A stretch of 64,000 bases of DNA from Stappia albiluteola (GTDB lineage Bacteria > Pseudomonadota > Alphaproteobacteria > Rhizobiales > Stappiaceae), in NCBI RefSeq assembly GCF_014050225.1, contig NZ_JACFXV010000064.1, positions 212,692 to 276,691 of the forward strand, read 5' to 3'. Positions 35,145 through 43,040 of the stretch are shown one piece after another. The translations under genes and the position numbers were made by a program. The notes beneath the pieces were generated by a model. It did no database searches. It had not been told where the DNA came from and saw only the letters and a program-made list of their open reading frames with translations. Numbering within the stretch: position 1 is the first letter of the stretch; each line of letters begins with the position of its first letter.

Positions 35145-36271
35145 TCGGCCGCCTCCTGCCTTGCATCTCCGGCCTCGGCGGTCTGCCGTTCCTGCCATTC
35201 CCGACGCATGCGGCGCACGAGATCGAGTTCCGCCTGGAAGTCGACGTAATGCGGCAGCTTCAGATGCTCCACGAAGCCGGTCGCCTGAACGTTGTCGGAG
35301 TGGGAGAGCACGAATTCCTGGTCCTGGGCCGGGGCGATCTCCTCCTCGCCAAGCTCGGCAGCCCTGAGCGCCCGGTCGACCAGCGCCATGCTCATCGCCT
35401 TGCGCTCGCTCTGACCGAAGACGAGGCCGTAGCCACGCGTGAATTGCGGCGGTGCCTTGGCCGAACCCTGGAACTGGTTGACCATCTGGCACTCGGTGAC
35501 CTGCACCCGCCCGAGCGGGACGGCGAAACCAAGCTCCTCGGCGAAGAATTCCACCTCGACCTCGCCGAACCTTATTTCGCCGGCAAAGGGATGCGTGCGG
35601 CCGTAGCCGCGCTGGGTCGAATAGCCGAGCGCAAGCAGGAAACCCTCGTCGCCGCGCGCAAGGTTCTGCAGGCGAAGATCGCGGTCGGCGGGAAAGGAAA
35701 GCGGCTCGCGCGTCAGGTCGCCGACATCGCCGTCATCCGTCTCGCCGGCAGGCCGGTCCGCCTCGATCAGGCCTTCCTGCCCCAGCAGGTCCGTTACTCT
35801 GGGGATTTTCGCATCGTCGTCATCGATTTTCGCCAGTTCGGGCCGTTCCGGCGGCACGCCACCCTCCGCCGCCAGGCTGAAATCGAGCAGGCGGTGGGTA
35901 TAGTCGAATGTGGGACCGAGCAACTGGCCGCCGGGCAGGTCCTTGTAGGTCGCCGAGATGCGCCGCCGCACTAGCATGTCGCCCGTATCGAGCGGCAGCG
36001 AATAGCCGAAGCGGGGCAGCGTGGTCCGGTAGGCGCGCAAAAGGAAGATCGCCTCGATCAGGTCGCCGCGCGACTGCTTGATCGCCAATGCGGCAAGTTC
36101 CAGGTCGTAGAGCGAGCCCTCCGCCATGACGCGAGCGACCGACAGCGACAGCTGTTCGGCGATCTGGGCCAGCGTCAGGTCGGGGACCGTGCGGTCGCCC
36201 CGCCGCTTGTGGGCGAGCAGGCGGTGAGCATTGCGGATCGCCTTTTCGCCCCCCTTGACGGCAACATACAT
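35141..36271 (-). CDS. phnI: Carbon-phosphorus lyase core subunit PhnI
   Basis: 376-aa subunit that, with PhnG, PhnH and PhnL, joins alkylphosphonate to the ribose of ATP with loss of adenine. MYVAVKGGEKAIRNAHRLLA is the PhnI N-terminus; LGYSTQRGYGRTHPFAGEIR and LPHYVDFQAELDLVRRMR are conserved further on. The C-terminal 20 residues are Glu/Ala-rich. It overlaps phnJ by 4 bp and starts 3 bp after phnH ends. Confidence 0.97.
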   Translation of the reverse strand: MYVAVKGGEKAIRNAHRLLAHKRRGDRTVPDLTLAQIAEQLSLSVARVMAEGSLYDLELAALAIKQSRGDLIEAIFLLRAYRTTLPRFGYSLPLDTGDMLVRRRISATYKDLPGGQLLGPTFDYTHRLLDFSLAAEGGVPPERPELAKIDDDDAKIPRVTDLLGQEGLIEADRPAGETDDGDVGDLTREPLSFPADRDLRLQNLARGDEGFLLALGYSTQRGYGRTHPFAGEIRFGEVEVEFFAEELGFAVPLGRVQVTECQMVNQFQGSAKAPPQFTRGYGLVFGQSERKAMSMALVDRALRAAELGEEEIAPAQDQEFVLSHSDNVQATGFVEHLKLPHYVDFQAELDLVRRMRREWQERQTAEAGDARQEAAE

Positions 36272-36274
36272 GGC

Positions 36275-36907
36275 TCAGCCCCTTTCGAGAGAAATACGGG
36301 TGGACCTTGGCAACCCTGCCAGACCGCCGCGATCGGCGAAGAGAAGGTCGACGCCGCAGGGAAAATGCGCGCGGTTCGCGATGAGTTGCGGCCAGATTGC
36401 CGAAGGGATGTCTGCGATCCCGATCGAGACGGGCGCATTCAGTCCGGGTCCGCTCAGGCTGACTTGTCGCCCGGCGGAAATCTCCCCCACCATGACAATC
36501 AGCGTGGTGGAGCGGTCGGGATATTCGAGACTGCCCTGGGCGAAGTCTGCCGGAGACGACATCCGCGCGGGATCGGAGATCAGCGCGAAGGCGGCTTCCG
36601 ACGGGTCCGTCGTGATCGGGCAGCCGGTGTGAAAGCTCAGGAAGCGGCGCACCGGTGTCGTATCGGCCAACGCCTGATCGAGCCAGACGGGCGTGTCGTA
36701 GTCGAAGAGGGTGAGGGCGACCGCAGCCGCAACAGGTGTCAGCGGCGCGGGCGGCCGTAAGGCGCCGGCGTCGAGGTCTTGTCGATGACCGGGGCGCGAC
36801 ATCGCCGTCATGATGGCGCGGAACGCCCGTTGCGCGTCATGCACCGGATCGGCGAAGCCGGTCGCGGGAGCTGAAGAGGCGAATGCCGGTTCGACCTGTG
36901 CGGGCAT
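36275..36907 (-). CDS. phnH: Carbon-phosphorus lyase core subunit PhnH
   Basis: 210-aa subunit of the PhnGHIJ complex with a PLP-transferase-like fold but no bound cofactor. GFADPVHDAQRAFRAIMTAMSRPG is the characteristic N-terminal stretch. FHTGCPIT, GSLEYPDRSTTLIV and SGPGLNAP also fit. The ATG before MPAQVEPAF is taken. A longer frame would add 50 residues that are antisense to no gene but unlike PhnH. It starts 2 bp after phnG. Confidence 0.95.
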   Translation of the reverse strand: MPAQVEPAFASSAPATGFADPVHDAQRAFRAIMTAMSRPGHRQDLDAGALRPPAPLTPVAAAVALTLFDYDTPVWLDQALADTTPVRRFLSFHTGCPITTDPSEAAFALISDPARMSSPADFAQGSLEYPDRSTTLIVMVGEISAGRQVSLSGPGLNAPVSIGIADIPSAIWPQLIANRAHFPCGVDLLFADRGGLAGLPRSTRISLERG

Positions 36908-36909
36908 CT

Positions 36910-37395
36910 TCAATCCTCTCCGCGTACCATGGTGAAGAAGTCGACGCGGGTGGCCGTCGTTTCGCTCTTCGTTTCCGCATCGGCCTTTCGCCTTGCCTCG
37001 GCGAGCGGCCGGGCAAGAAGGGTTTCCACCGCATCGCGATGGTCCGCGCGCTGCCACAAGGCGTCGAACAGGGCGCTGAACAGGGCCTTTTTCTTGTCGC
37101 GGCCAAGAGCATAGGCAAAGCCCGTCTCGCCGGTTTCCAGCGCGACCACCGCGCGCGTCACCGTCGCCTCGCCGAGATTGAAAGGCTTCCCGCCCCCGCC
37201 TGCCCGGCCGCGCAGCATCACAAGGCCCGTTTCCGGCGCACGGATCACCCGATAGGCGGGCTGGCGGGCAATCGCCGCCCAGGCACTCGCCAGTTCGCCG
37301 ACATGAGCCCCGGCTAGCAGGCCCATCAGGGCGCGTCGCCGTTCGGTCAGGGTCTCCGGTTCGGTGTCGCCGTCTGTTCCTGCCTCTGCCGCCAT
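36910..37395 (-). CDS. phnG: Carbon-phosphorus lyase core subunit PhnG
   Basis: 161-aa first gene of the operon. PhnG acts with PhnI in forming ribose 1-phosphonate 5-triphosphate. RRALMGLLAGAHVGELASAW, APETGLVMLRGRAGGGGKPFNLGEATVTRAVV and YALGRDKKKALFSALFDAL are conserved family stretches. The gene begins 113 bp from phnF on the opposite strand, with two candidate operators between, so the operon is probably repressed by PhnF. The N-terminus is slightly extended and acidic. Confidence 0.95.
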   Translation of the reverse strand: MAAEAGTDGDTEPETLTERRRALMGLLAGAHVGELASAWAAIARQPAYRVIRAPETGLVMLRGRAGGGGKPFNLGEATVTRAVVALETGETGFAYALGRDKKKALFSALFDALWQRADHRDAVETLLARPLAEARRKADAETKSETTATRVDFFTMVRGED

Positions 37396-37432
37396 TTTCA
37401 GGGTCTCCCGGCGAGCCTGTCTTTCATCGTGA

Positions 37433-37469
37433 CTGGATCTATAGACCAGAATTTGTCTATTTGTATAGA
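37433..37469. promoter_or_regulatory. Candidate PhnF operators in the phnG-phnF gap
   Basis: Two dyads lie in the 113-bp divergent gap: CTGG-a-TCTATAGA-CCAG at 37433-37449 and TCTAT-TTGT-ATAGA at 37456-37469. Both share the TCTAT/ATAGA core. The mycobacterial PhnF site TGGTATAGACCA contains the same TATAGACCA string, which supports the call. The sites cover the likely phnG promoter and lie 40-76 bp upstream of phnF, so they could serve operon repression and autoregulation. The region is AT-rich relative to its flanks. Confidence 0.6.
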
Positions 37470-37508
37470 TGAATTTGCATTTTGATGCGGAGTCTCTATG
37501 ACGGCGTC

Positions 37509-38258
37509 ATGACACAGCCGTTCGATACCGTTCCGGTCGCGCGCGGCCAGGGCGTGGCCCTGTGGCGGCAGATCGCGGACGAACTGAAAAGCGATATCCT
37601 CTCCGGCGCCCTCGGCACGGAAGAAGGCCGGCTGCCGACGGAGAAGGATCTGGCGGCGCGGTTCGGCGTCAACCGGCACACGGTGCGGCGGGCGATCGCG
37701 GAACTGACGGCGGAAGGCATCCTGCGGGCCGATCAGGGGCGGGGCACCTTCGTTTCCGAGCGCCTGATCACCTACCCGATTTCCTCGCGCACCCGTTTCT
37801 CGGAGATCATCGCCGCGCAGGCGCGCGAACCGTTCGGCAAGCTGCTTGCCTCCTCGGAAGAACCTGCGACCGCCGCGCAGGCGGACCTGCTGGGAGTGGA
37901 GGCGGGCACGCCGCTGATTCGCATCGAGACGCTCAGCGTTGCCGACGAAGTGCCGCTGATCCGCGCGACGAGCTGGTTTCCCAAGGCACTTTGTCCCGGC
38001 CTCGTCGCCGACTACGCGCAGACCGGCAGCACGACCAAATCGCTGGCGCGCGCCGGCGTCACCGACTATCGGCGCAAGGAAACGAGGATCCTCGCCGACC
38101 TCGCGCGTGTCGAGGATGCCCAACTGCTGAATATCGCGATCGGTCAGCCGCTGCTGATCACCGAGGCCCTCAACGTCGACCCTTCCGGCAAGCCGACGCA
38201 TTTCACCCGCACGCGCATCGCAGCCGAACGGGTGCAGCTCATTGTCGAGAGCCTGTGA
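37509..38258 (+). CDS. phnF: Phosphonate operon regulator PhnF (GntR/HutC family)
   Basis: 249-aa GntR-family repressor. The N-terminal winged helix-turn-helix (LWRQIADELKSDILSG ... RLPTEKDLAARFGVNRHTVRRAIAELTAEGIL, about residues 17-75) is followed by a UTRA/HutC effector domain ending FTRTRIAAERVQLIVESL. Divergent placement from phnG fits a local repressor released by a phosphonate-pathway ligand. The ATG at MTQPFDTVPV is preferred; one 8 codons upstream is possible. It converges on the CYTH-CHAD gene. Confidence 0.93.
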   Translation: MTQPFDTVPVARGQGVALWRQIADELKSDILSGALGTEEGRLPTEKDLAARFGVNRHTVRRAIAELTAEGILRADQGRGTFVSERLITYPISSRTRFSEIIAAQAREPFGKLLASSEEPATAAQADLLGVEAGTPLIRIETLSVADEVPLIRATSWFPKALCPGLVADYAQTGSTTKSLARAGVTDYRRKETRILADLARVEDAQLLNIAIGQPLLITEALNVDPSGKPTHFTRTRIAAERVQLIVESL

Positions 38259-38276
38259 AACTCGGCGCCGAGACGT

Positions 38277-39830
38277 CTAGCTCCAGAAGCGGTTCGCCTT
38301 CGCTGTCTTCTTCCAGATGCCGCGCGCATTGGTCCAGGCCTGCGCGGCGCGCGCTTCGTGCCAGCCGATGACGAAGCCCTTGGCCAGCGCAACGTCTTCC
38401 TTCGAAACGCCTTTGACCTTCGGCAGGTCGACCATATGCTCGGCCATGGCGACGTCGTTCAGATAACCGAACACGTCCTGCAGCACCTTCAATTGCTCAA
38501 GAAACGGTTTCACGGCTTTCTGGGGATAGAGGGAGCGGAAGAACTCGACCGTATAGCGCAGCTTCTTCAAAGCCTTGCGCATTTCGTGCCGCTCCTCGAT
38601 CGACAGTTCGCCGATCCTCGTGCCGTATGCCTTGACCTTATTCCAGCGCTTCTTCAGCGCCTTGGCGGCGAAATCGCCGATGGGAGTTTCGAGAGGCGAG
38701 CCGGACCCGGTCGCCTGTTCGATCGCGACAGCATAGCCGCCGAGATCGAAAAGGAACTCGTTGATCTCGGGTCGTGCAAGAAGCTCACGCACTTTCCGGC
38801 GCGTCGTCTTGCGTGCCTTGCCGATCGTGCGCAGCAGGGCGGTCGCGTCCACATGCGCGGGCATCACGGCCTGCGGCGGTGCGACGATCTCCGCGCCCAG
38901 CACGTCGAGATCGCGCAGCGCGCCCACTTCTGCGGCAATGGCCTGCGCCTGTTCGTTGAAGCGTTTCAGGTCCTTGTCGTCCAGCAGCGGGGCGAAAACC
39001 TTGATCGCGCTGCGCAGGCGGCGAAAACCGATACGAAGCTGATGCGGGCCTTCCGGATCGTCGAGATCGAGCGTTGCGATCCGGTTGTGGGCGATCTGGT
39101 CGAGGCAGGATTGCAGGATCGTCGCCAGCGCCGTTCCAGCGTCCTGGTCGGCGGCAAGTTTCACGTCGCCGGCGGTCTTCGGCGCAGGCGCGGAAAGCTT
39201 TGCGTCCTCCCCGCCGCTTGCCAGGCGGTATCCGCGTTCCGCCTTGCTTTGGCCGGAAAACCGCACCGGATGCTCGTTCAGTAGGCCTTTCGCCAGCTTG
39301 AAGAGCTGACCGGGATTTCCGGCCTTCAGCTCGAATTCCGCCTCGCCGATCTCGGAACGGCATTCGCCGGCTACGATTTCCCCGCTGTCGATGGCCAATT
39401 CAATGGAGGTGCCGTCCTCGCCGCTGATTTGCCGTGCGTTGCGGCGGATCACCGTTTCGAATTGCGGCACGAGGTCGTGGCCGTTGATCAGGCCGTTGAG
39501 CTGTTCGACAAGCTCGGGGTCGCCGATGCGTGCGAAGTCCGGCATCGGGCCGGAAACCCTGACTTCCGTCTCCTTGGGCGATGAAAGCCCCCCGGAAAGC
39601 CCGGTTCCCCGTTTGATCGTCTGCACCCAGTTCCGGCCGACCCGCCGCACCCTGAGAGACCATTTCGCCCGCTTCAACGCCTGATCGGGCGTGTCGAAAT
39701 AGATCGAGCGCAAGGTCCTGGTGACCGTCTGTCCCGACGTGAAGCCTTGCGGCAAAGCCTTTCTCTTCAGGCGCCGCAGCGCGTCGCCATCGAGCTCGAT
39801 CTTCAGTTCTGTTTCTGTAACATTTGACAT
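38277..39830 (-). CDS. CYTH and CHAD domain protein (inorganic triphosphatase-like)
   Basis: 517-aa two-domain protein. The CYTH domain (about residues 1-200) begins with the E-x-E-x-K-like TELKIEL and has the metal/phosphate tunnel residues in RSIYFDTPDQALKRAKWSLRVRR. The CHAD domain (about 225-510) is a helical bundle rich in His, Lys and Arg (RIGFRRLRSAIKVF, RHEMRKALKKLRYTVEFFRSLYP). CYTH proteins hydrolyse triphosphate and CHAD domains bind polyphosphate, so it may act on inorganic tri- or polyphosphate. E. coli YgiF has the same pairing. Confidence 0.92.
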   Translation of the reverse strand: MSNVTETELKIELDGDALRRLKRKALPQGFTSGQTVTRTLRSIYFDTPDQALKRAKWSLRVRRVGRNWVQTIKRGTGLSGGLSSPKETEVRVSGPMPDFARIGDPELVEQLNGLINGHDLVPQFETVIRRNARQISGEDGTSIELAIDSGEIVAGECRSEIGEAEFELKAGNPGQLFKLAKGLLNEHPVRFSGQSKAERGYRLASGGEDAKLSAPAPKTAGDVKLAADQDAGTALATILQSCLDQIAHNRIATLDLDDPEGPHQLRIGFRRLRSAIKVFAPLLDDKDLKRFNEQAQAIAAEVGALRDLDVLGAEIVAPPQAVMPAHVDATALLRTIGKARKTTRRKVRELLARPEINEFLFDLGGYAVAIEQATGSGSPLETPIGDFAAKALKKRWNKVKAYGTRIGELSIEERHEMRKALKKLRYTVEFFRSLYPQKAVKPFLEQLKVLQDVFGYLNDVAMAEHMVDLPKVKGVSKEDVALAKGFVIGWHEARAAQAWTNARGIWKKTAKANRFWS

Positions 39831-40002
39831 GGATTTGTAACATTTAACGACAGCAGGCGTCGTAGTCCAAGGAAATACGCAGCGTGAGTAAACGCTTGGC
39901 TTTCGGGCCCGGCTCTTTCGCGCGTTTCCTGTTGAGTTTGCGGCTGCGCAGGAAACGGCAAGCCTTTTCAGGCGCGAAGCGATCTGCTAGATCGACGAAC
40001 GT

Positions 40003-40089
40003 GCCCCTTTGGCGGAATTGGTAGACGCGCTGGACTCAAAATCCAGTTCCCGTGAGGGAGTTCCGGTTCGACCCCGGAAGGGGGCACCA
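40003..40089 (+). tRNA. tRNA-Leu (anticodon CAA)
   Basis: 87-nt class II tRNA with CCA encoded. Acceptor GCCCCTT pairs with AGGGGGC, with one wobble. The anticodon arm CTGGA-CTCAAAA-TCCAG gives CAA at 40037-40039, which reads UUG leucine codons. A short variable arm (TTCCCGTGAGGGA region) and the T arm TCCGG-TTCGACC-CCGGA are present. It is the only tRNA in the window and stands alone between a CYTH-CHAD gene and a YHS gene. Confidence 0.96.
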
Positions 40090-40409
40090 TCTCTTTCGAC
40101 CGCCTTGCAGGTGGCGGCCTTCGACGCCGCTGCGACTGTTGAAATGGCGTCGCATTTTCCGAAGCCGCAAGACCAGACACCGCCGTAAGCGCGCCGCCGG
40201 ACGCTCGCGCGTTCGTGCGCCCTGGACAAGCCTGCGTGAAGCATCGGATTGCAGCTATGTTGCGGCGCAAGGCGCAGCTAACGTCAACCGCTGAAGGTGC
40301 AGTGCAATAAGCGCGGGCGAGGACTGGCGGTCCCTGCGGGGTCGGCAGGTGTATTGCACGGCATGCTTCAACAACTTCCGACATACGACAGACGCGAAGG
40401 ATCAAATCC
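40090..40409 (+). other. Non-coding region between tRNA-Leu and the YHS gene
   Basis: 320 bp with no gene that looks real; short frames on both strands have no ribosome site and no recognisable sequence. A possible dyad TGCAAT (about 40302) / ATTGCA (about 40354), some 46 bp apart, precedes the YHS gene. The YHS promoter is probably here. Confidence 0.35.
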
Positions 40410-40892
40410 ATGAATATCGGCCGCAAATTCGCCGTTGCCGCTGCTTTCGCCATTGCCCTGATGGGTCAGGCTAGCGCCGACGAAGTGCTCTACGGCAAGA
40501 CCCTCGTCAACACGCTTTACAGCGACGAAGGCGTTGCAATCCGCGGCTATGACCCGGTCGCCTATTTCACGGAAGGAAAGCCGGTCAAGGGTAGCAAGGA
40601 GCACCACTTCGACTACAAGGGCGCGACCTGGGTCTTCGCTTCTGCTCATAACCGCGATCTCTTTGCCGCGCATCCCGAGAAGTACGAGCCGGCCTATGGC
40701 GGCTATTGCGCCTTCGGCGCCGGCAACGGCTACCTTGTGAAGACCGAGCCGGAAGCTTTCACGATCGTCGATGGCAAGCTGTACCTGAACTACAATGTCG
40801 ACGTCAGCAAGAAGTTCAATGCGGATCTCCATGGCCGCATCGCTCTTGCGGAGAAGAACTGGCCGGAGCTCAAGGCCAAGGTCTCTCACTAA
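40410..40892 (+). CDS. Exported YHS domain-containing protein
   Basis: 160-aa protein with a signal peptide (MNIGRKFAVAAAFAIALMGQ, cleavage near ASA-DE). The YHS fold follows: VAIRGYDPVAYF, a WVFASAHNRDLFAAHPEKYEP block, and the conserved YGGYCAFG with a single Cys. YHS domains are linked to metal (copper) handling or heavy-metal sensing, but this exported form common in alphaproteobacteria has no assigned role. GAAGGA lies 8-13 nt upstream of the ATG. A UUCG-loop terminator follows, so it is monocistronic. Confidence 0.88.
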   Translation: MNIGRKFAVAAAFAIALMGQASADEVLYGKTLVNTLYSDEGVAIRGYDPVAYFTEGKPVKGSKEHHFDYKGATWVFASAHNRDLFAAHPEKYEPAYGGYCAFGAGNGYLVKTEPEAFTIVDGKLYLNYNVDVSKKFNADLHGRIALAEKNWPELKAKVSH

Positions 40893-40903
40893 TCCAGGAT
40901 TGC

Positions 40904-40932
40904 AACGGGCGCTTCGGCGCCCGTTCTCTTTT
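40904..40932 (+). terminator. Intrinsic terminator with UUCG tetraloop after YHS gene
   Basis: AACGGGCGC (40904-40912) and GCGCCCGTT (40917-40925) pair perfectly around TTCG, followed by CTCTTTT. It lies 11 bp after the stop. Confidence 0.93.
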
Positions 40933-41042
40933 GTGCCTTTCGCTTGCGGGTTTTCTCGCCGTTCTTGTTGCAAGAACGAAGTCGTTCGACCCTGGAAAAT
41001 ATGCTCTAAGATCGTGCCTGTTGCAGGTCTTGGGGACTGGGG

Positions 41043-41807
41043 ATGACATCACGTCTTCGCGGCAGGGTGATCCTGATCACGGGCGGCGGGTCCGGGATCG
41101 GTGCCGCCTGCGCCGAACGTTGCGCCGAGGAAGGCGCCTTCGTCATTCTCGCCGACATCGATCATGTCGCCGCCGAAATGCGGGCGCTGGCGATAGGTCC
41201 GCAGGCGGTTGGCCTGCGCCTCGACGTGCGGGAAGAATCCGACTGGACCAATGCGCTGGAGGAGATCGAGGAAAGTCACGGCCGCCTGGACGGGCTGGTG
41301 AATGCCGCCGGCCTGCTGCGCATGGGGAATGTCGAGGAGACCAGCTTCCAGGTCTGGCGGGAGGTGATGTCGGTCAACCTCGACGGCACCTTTCTCGGCT
41401 GCAAGCATGTCATCGCGCTGGTCCAGGAAAGCGGCGGCGGCGCGATCGTCAATCTGAGCTCGGTTTCGGGGCTGGTCGGCGGGCACAATCTTGCCGCCTA
41501 CAACGCCTCGAAGGGTGGCGTCCGCCTGCTGACGAAATCCGTCGCGCTGCACTGCGCGAAAAAGAAGAACGGCGTGCGTTGCAACTCGGTCCACCCGACT
41601 TTCGTGGAAACGCCGATGGTGGAAGAACTGGTCGCCCGAAGCAGCGACCCGCAGCGCACACGGGCGACCCTCGAAGGGCAGGTGCCGCTCGGCCGGATCG
41701 CCCGGCCCGCCGAAGTCGCGGCCATGGTCTGCTATCTGCTCTCCGACGAGGCGGCCTTCGTGACGGGTTCCGAATTCGTCATCGATGGCGGCGTTACGGC
41801 GCAATAG
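41043..41807 (+). CDS. SDR family oxidoreductase
   Basis: 254-aa classical short-chain dehydrogenase with T13-G-G-G-S-G-I-G20, NAAG in GLVNAAGLLRMGN, catalytic Ser in NLSSVSGLVGG, Y-N-A-S-K, and the C-terminal SDEAAFVTGSEFVIDGG. Such proteins reduce or oxidise small alcohols, sugars or acyl groups; the substrate is unknown. It ends 6 bp from the convergent enolase-superfamily gene, so it may belong with that sugar-acid pair, but the opposite strand means a separate transcript. Confidence 0.88.
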   Translation: MTSRLRGRVILITGGGSGIGAACAERCAEEGAFVILADIDHVAAEMRALAIGPQAVGLRLDVREESDWTNALEEIEESHGRLDGLVNAAGLLRMGNVEETSFQVWREVMSVNLDGTFLGCKHVIALVQESGGGAIVNLSSVSGLVGGHNLAAYNASKGGVRLLTKSVALHCAKKKNGVRCNSVHPTFVETPMVEELVARSSDPQRTRATLEGQVPLGRIARPAEVAAMVCYLLSDEAAFVTGSEFVIDGGVTAQ

Positions 41808-41813
41808 GCCGTA

Positions 41814-43016
41814 TCAGGACGCCTTGCCAGACAGTATCCGACTGATATCGGCGCGCTCGAAGACCTCTGGAAGGAACGTGACGCCGTGGCCGGGCTTGTC
41901 GGGCACGGTCACGAAGCCCTGTTCGACGGCCGGCAGTCCGTCCGCCACTTCCTTGTACCAGCCGGTATAAAAGGCGCGCACGGATTCCTGGATCAAGGCG
42001 TTGGCCGCATGCAGGGACAGGTGGCAGGAGGCGGCATAAACGACCGGCCCCGTGCAATCATGCGGCGCGATCGGTACCTGATAGGCCTCCGCCATGCCGG
42101 CGATCTTGCGTGCCTCGGTGATGCCGCCGCACCAGGACAGGTCGAGCATCACCACGCCTGCCGCGCCGGTTTCCAGGTATTCGCGGAACGCGTGCGTGTA
42201 GGCGAGCGTTTCCGAGGCGCAGACCAGCGCGTCGCAGTCCGCGGCGTAAAGCCCGAGGTCGCGGACATTGTCGAGGCGGAACGGGTCTTCGTGCCAATAG
42301 GTGTCGAAGGGCCTCAGCGCGCGGGCGAGCTTCCTCGCCATGGGCAGGGACCAGAGCGAGTGGAACTCGACCATGATGTCCATGCGCTCGCCCACCGCCT
42401 CGCGGATCTGCTCGAACGGTTTCAGCGCTGTCTTGAGTTCTTCGGGCGAGATGTCATAGCCGCCACTGCGCTCGGCCGCGATGTCGAAGGGCCAGATCTT
42501 CATTGCCGTGATGCCCTGGTCGAGCAGCGAGCGGGCAAGCCCGCCTGCATCGGTCAGGAAGGCCTCCAGATCCTCGTAAGGTCCGTCGGTCTCGCCTGCA
42601 TGCCAGTTGGCGACGGTCTGGGCATTTGCGTCGCGGACATATTTGTAGCCCGCGCAGGTATTGTAGGTGCGCACCCTGTCGCGCGAACGGCCGCCCAGCA
42701 TGTCGGCGATGCCTCGGCCGTGCGCCTTGCCGAAGATGTCCCACAGAGCGATGTCGATTGCCGAATAGGCGCGGGTTTCGACGCCGGCGCCGCGCCAGCC
42801 TAGATAGTCGGTCATCTCGTTCTGGCGCGCCTGGATCGCCAGCGCGTCGCGGCCAAGGAGCTTCGGCGCGCACCAGTCGTGGATATAGGCCTCGACCGCC
42901 GACGCGCCGAAGAAGGTCTCGCCAAGACCGACATGGCCGGCATCTGTGTGGAGAAGCACCCAGACGAGGTTGGGAAACTCGCCAAGGCGAAGCGTTTCGA
43001 CCCCGATGATCTTCAT
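41814..43016 (-). CDS. Mandelate racemase/muconate lactonizing enzyme family protein
   Basis: 400-aa enolase-superfamily enzyme, probably a sugar-acid dehydratase. The N-terminal capping domain is followed by a barrel with candidate base lysine in GITAMKIWPFD. Metal ligands appear in DIMVEFHSLW, YWHEDPF and CASETLAY, and a catalytic His in VPIAPHDCTGP. The substrate cannot be told. The next gene upstream, 24 bp away, is a ketoglutarate semialdehyde dehydrogenase, which implies a pentonate or hexarate ending in 2-oxoglutarate. No transporter or regulator is adjacent. Confidence 0.87.
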   Translation of the reverse strand: MKIIGVETLRLGEFPNLVWVLLHTDAGHVGLGETFFGASAVEAYIHDWCAPKLLGRDALAIQARQNEMTDYLGWRGAGVETRAYSAIDIALWDIFGKAHGRGIADMLGGRSRDRVRTYNTCAGYKYVRDANAQTVANWHAGETDGPYEDLEAFLTDAGGLARSLLDQGITAMKIWPFDIAAERSGGYDISPEELKTALKPFEQIREAVGERMDIMVEFHSLWSLPMARKLARALRPFDTYWHEDPFRLDNVRDLGLYAADCDALVCASETLAYTHAFREYLETGAAGVVMLDLSWCGGITEARKIAGMAEAYQVPIAPHDCTGPVVYAASCHLSLHAANALIQESVRAFYTGWYKEVADGLPAVEQGFVTVPDKPGHGVTFLPEVFERADISRILSGKAS

Positions 43017-43040
43017 GGCGCTTCTCCGATGCTCCGGACG

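Noticed and set aside
37396..37508. Pho box in front of phnG
   Set aside because: Only one half-site resembling CTGTCAT (CTGTCTT at 37417) was found and the 11-bp repeat partner is absent.
40090..40409. Integrated element at the tRNA-Leu 3' end
   Set aside because: tRNA genes are common integration sites, but no integrase, no duplicated tRNA 3' end and no phage-like gene is seen within reach.
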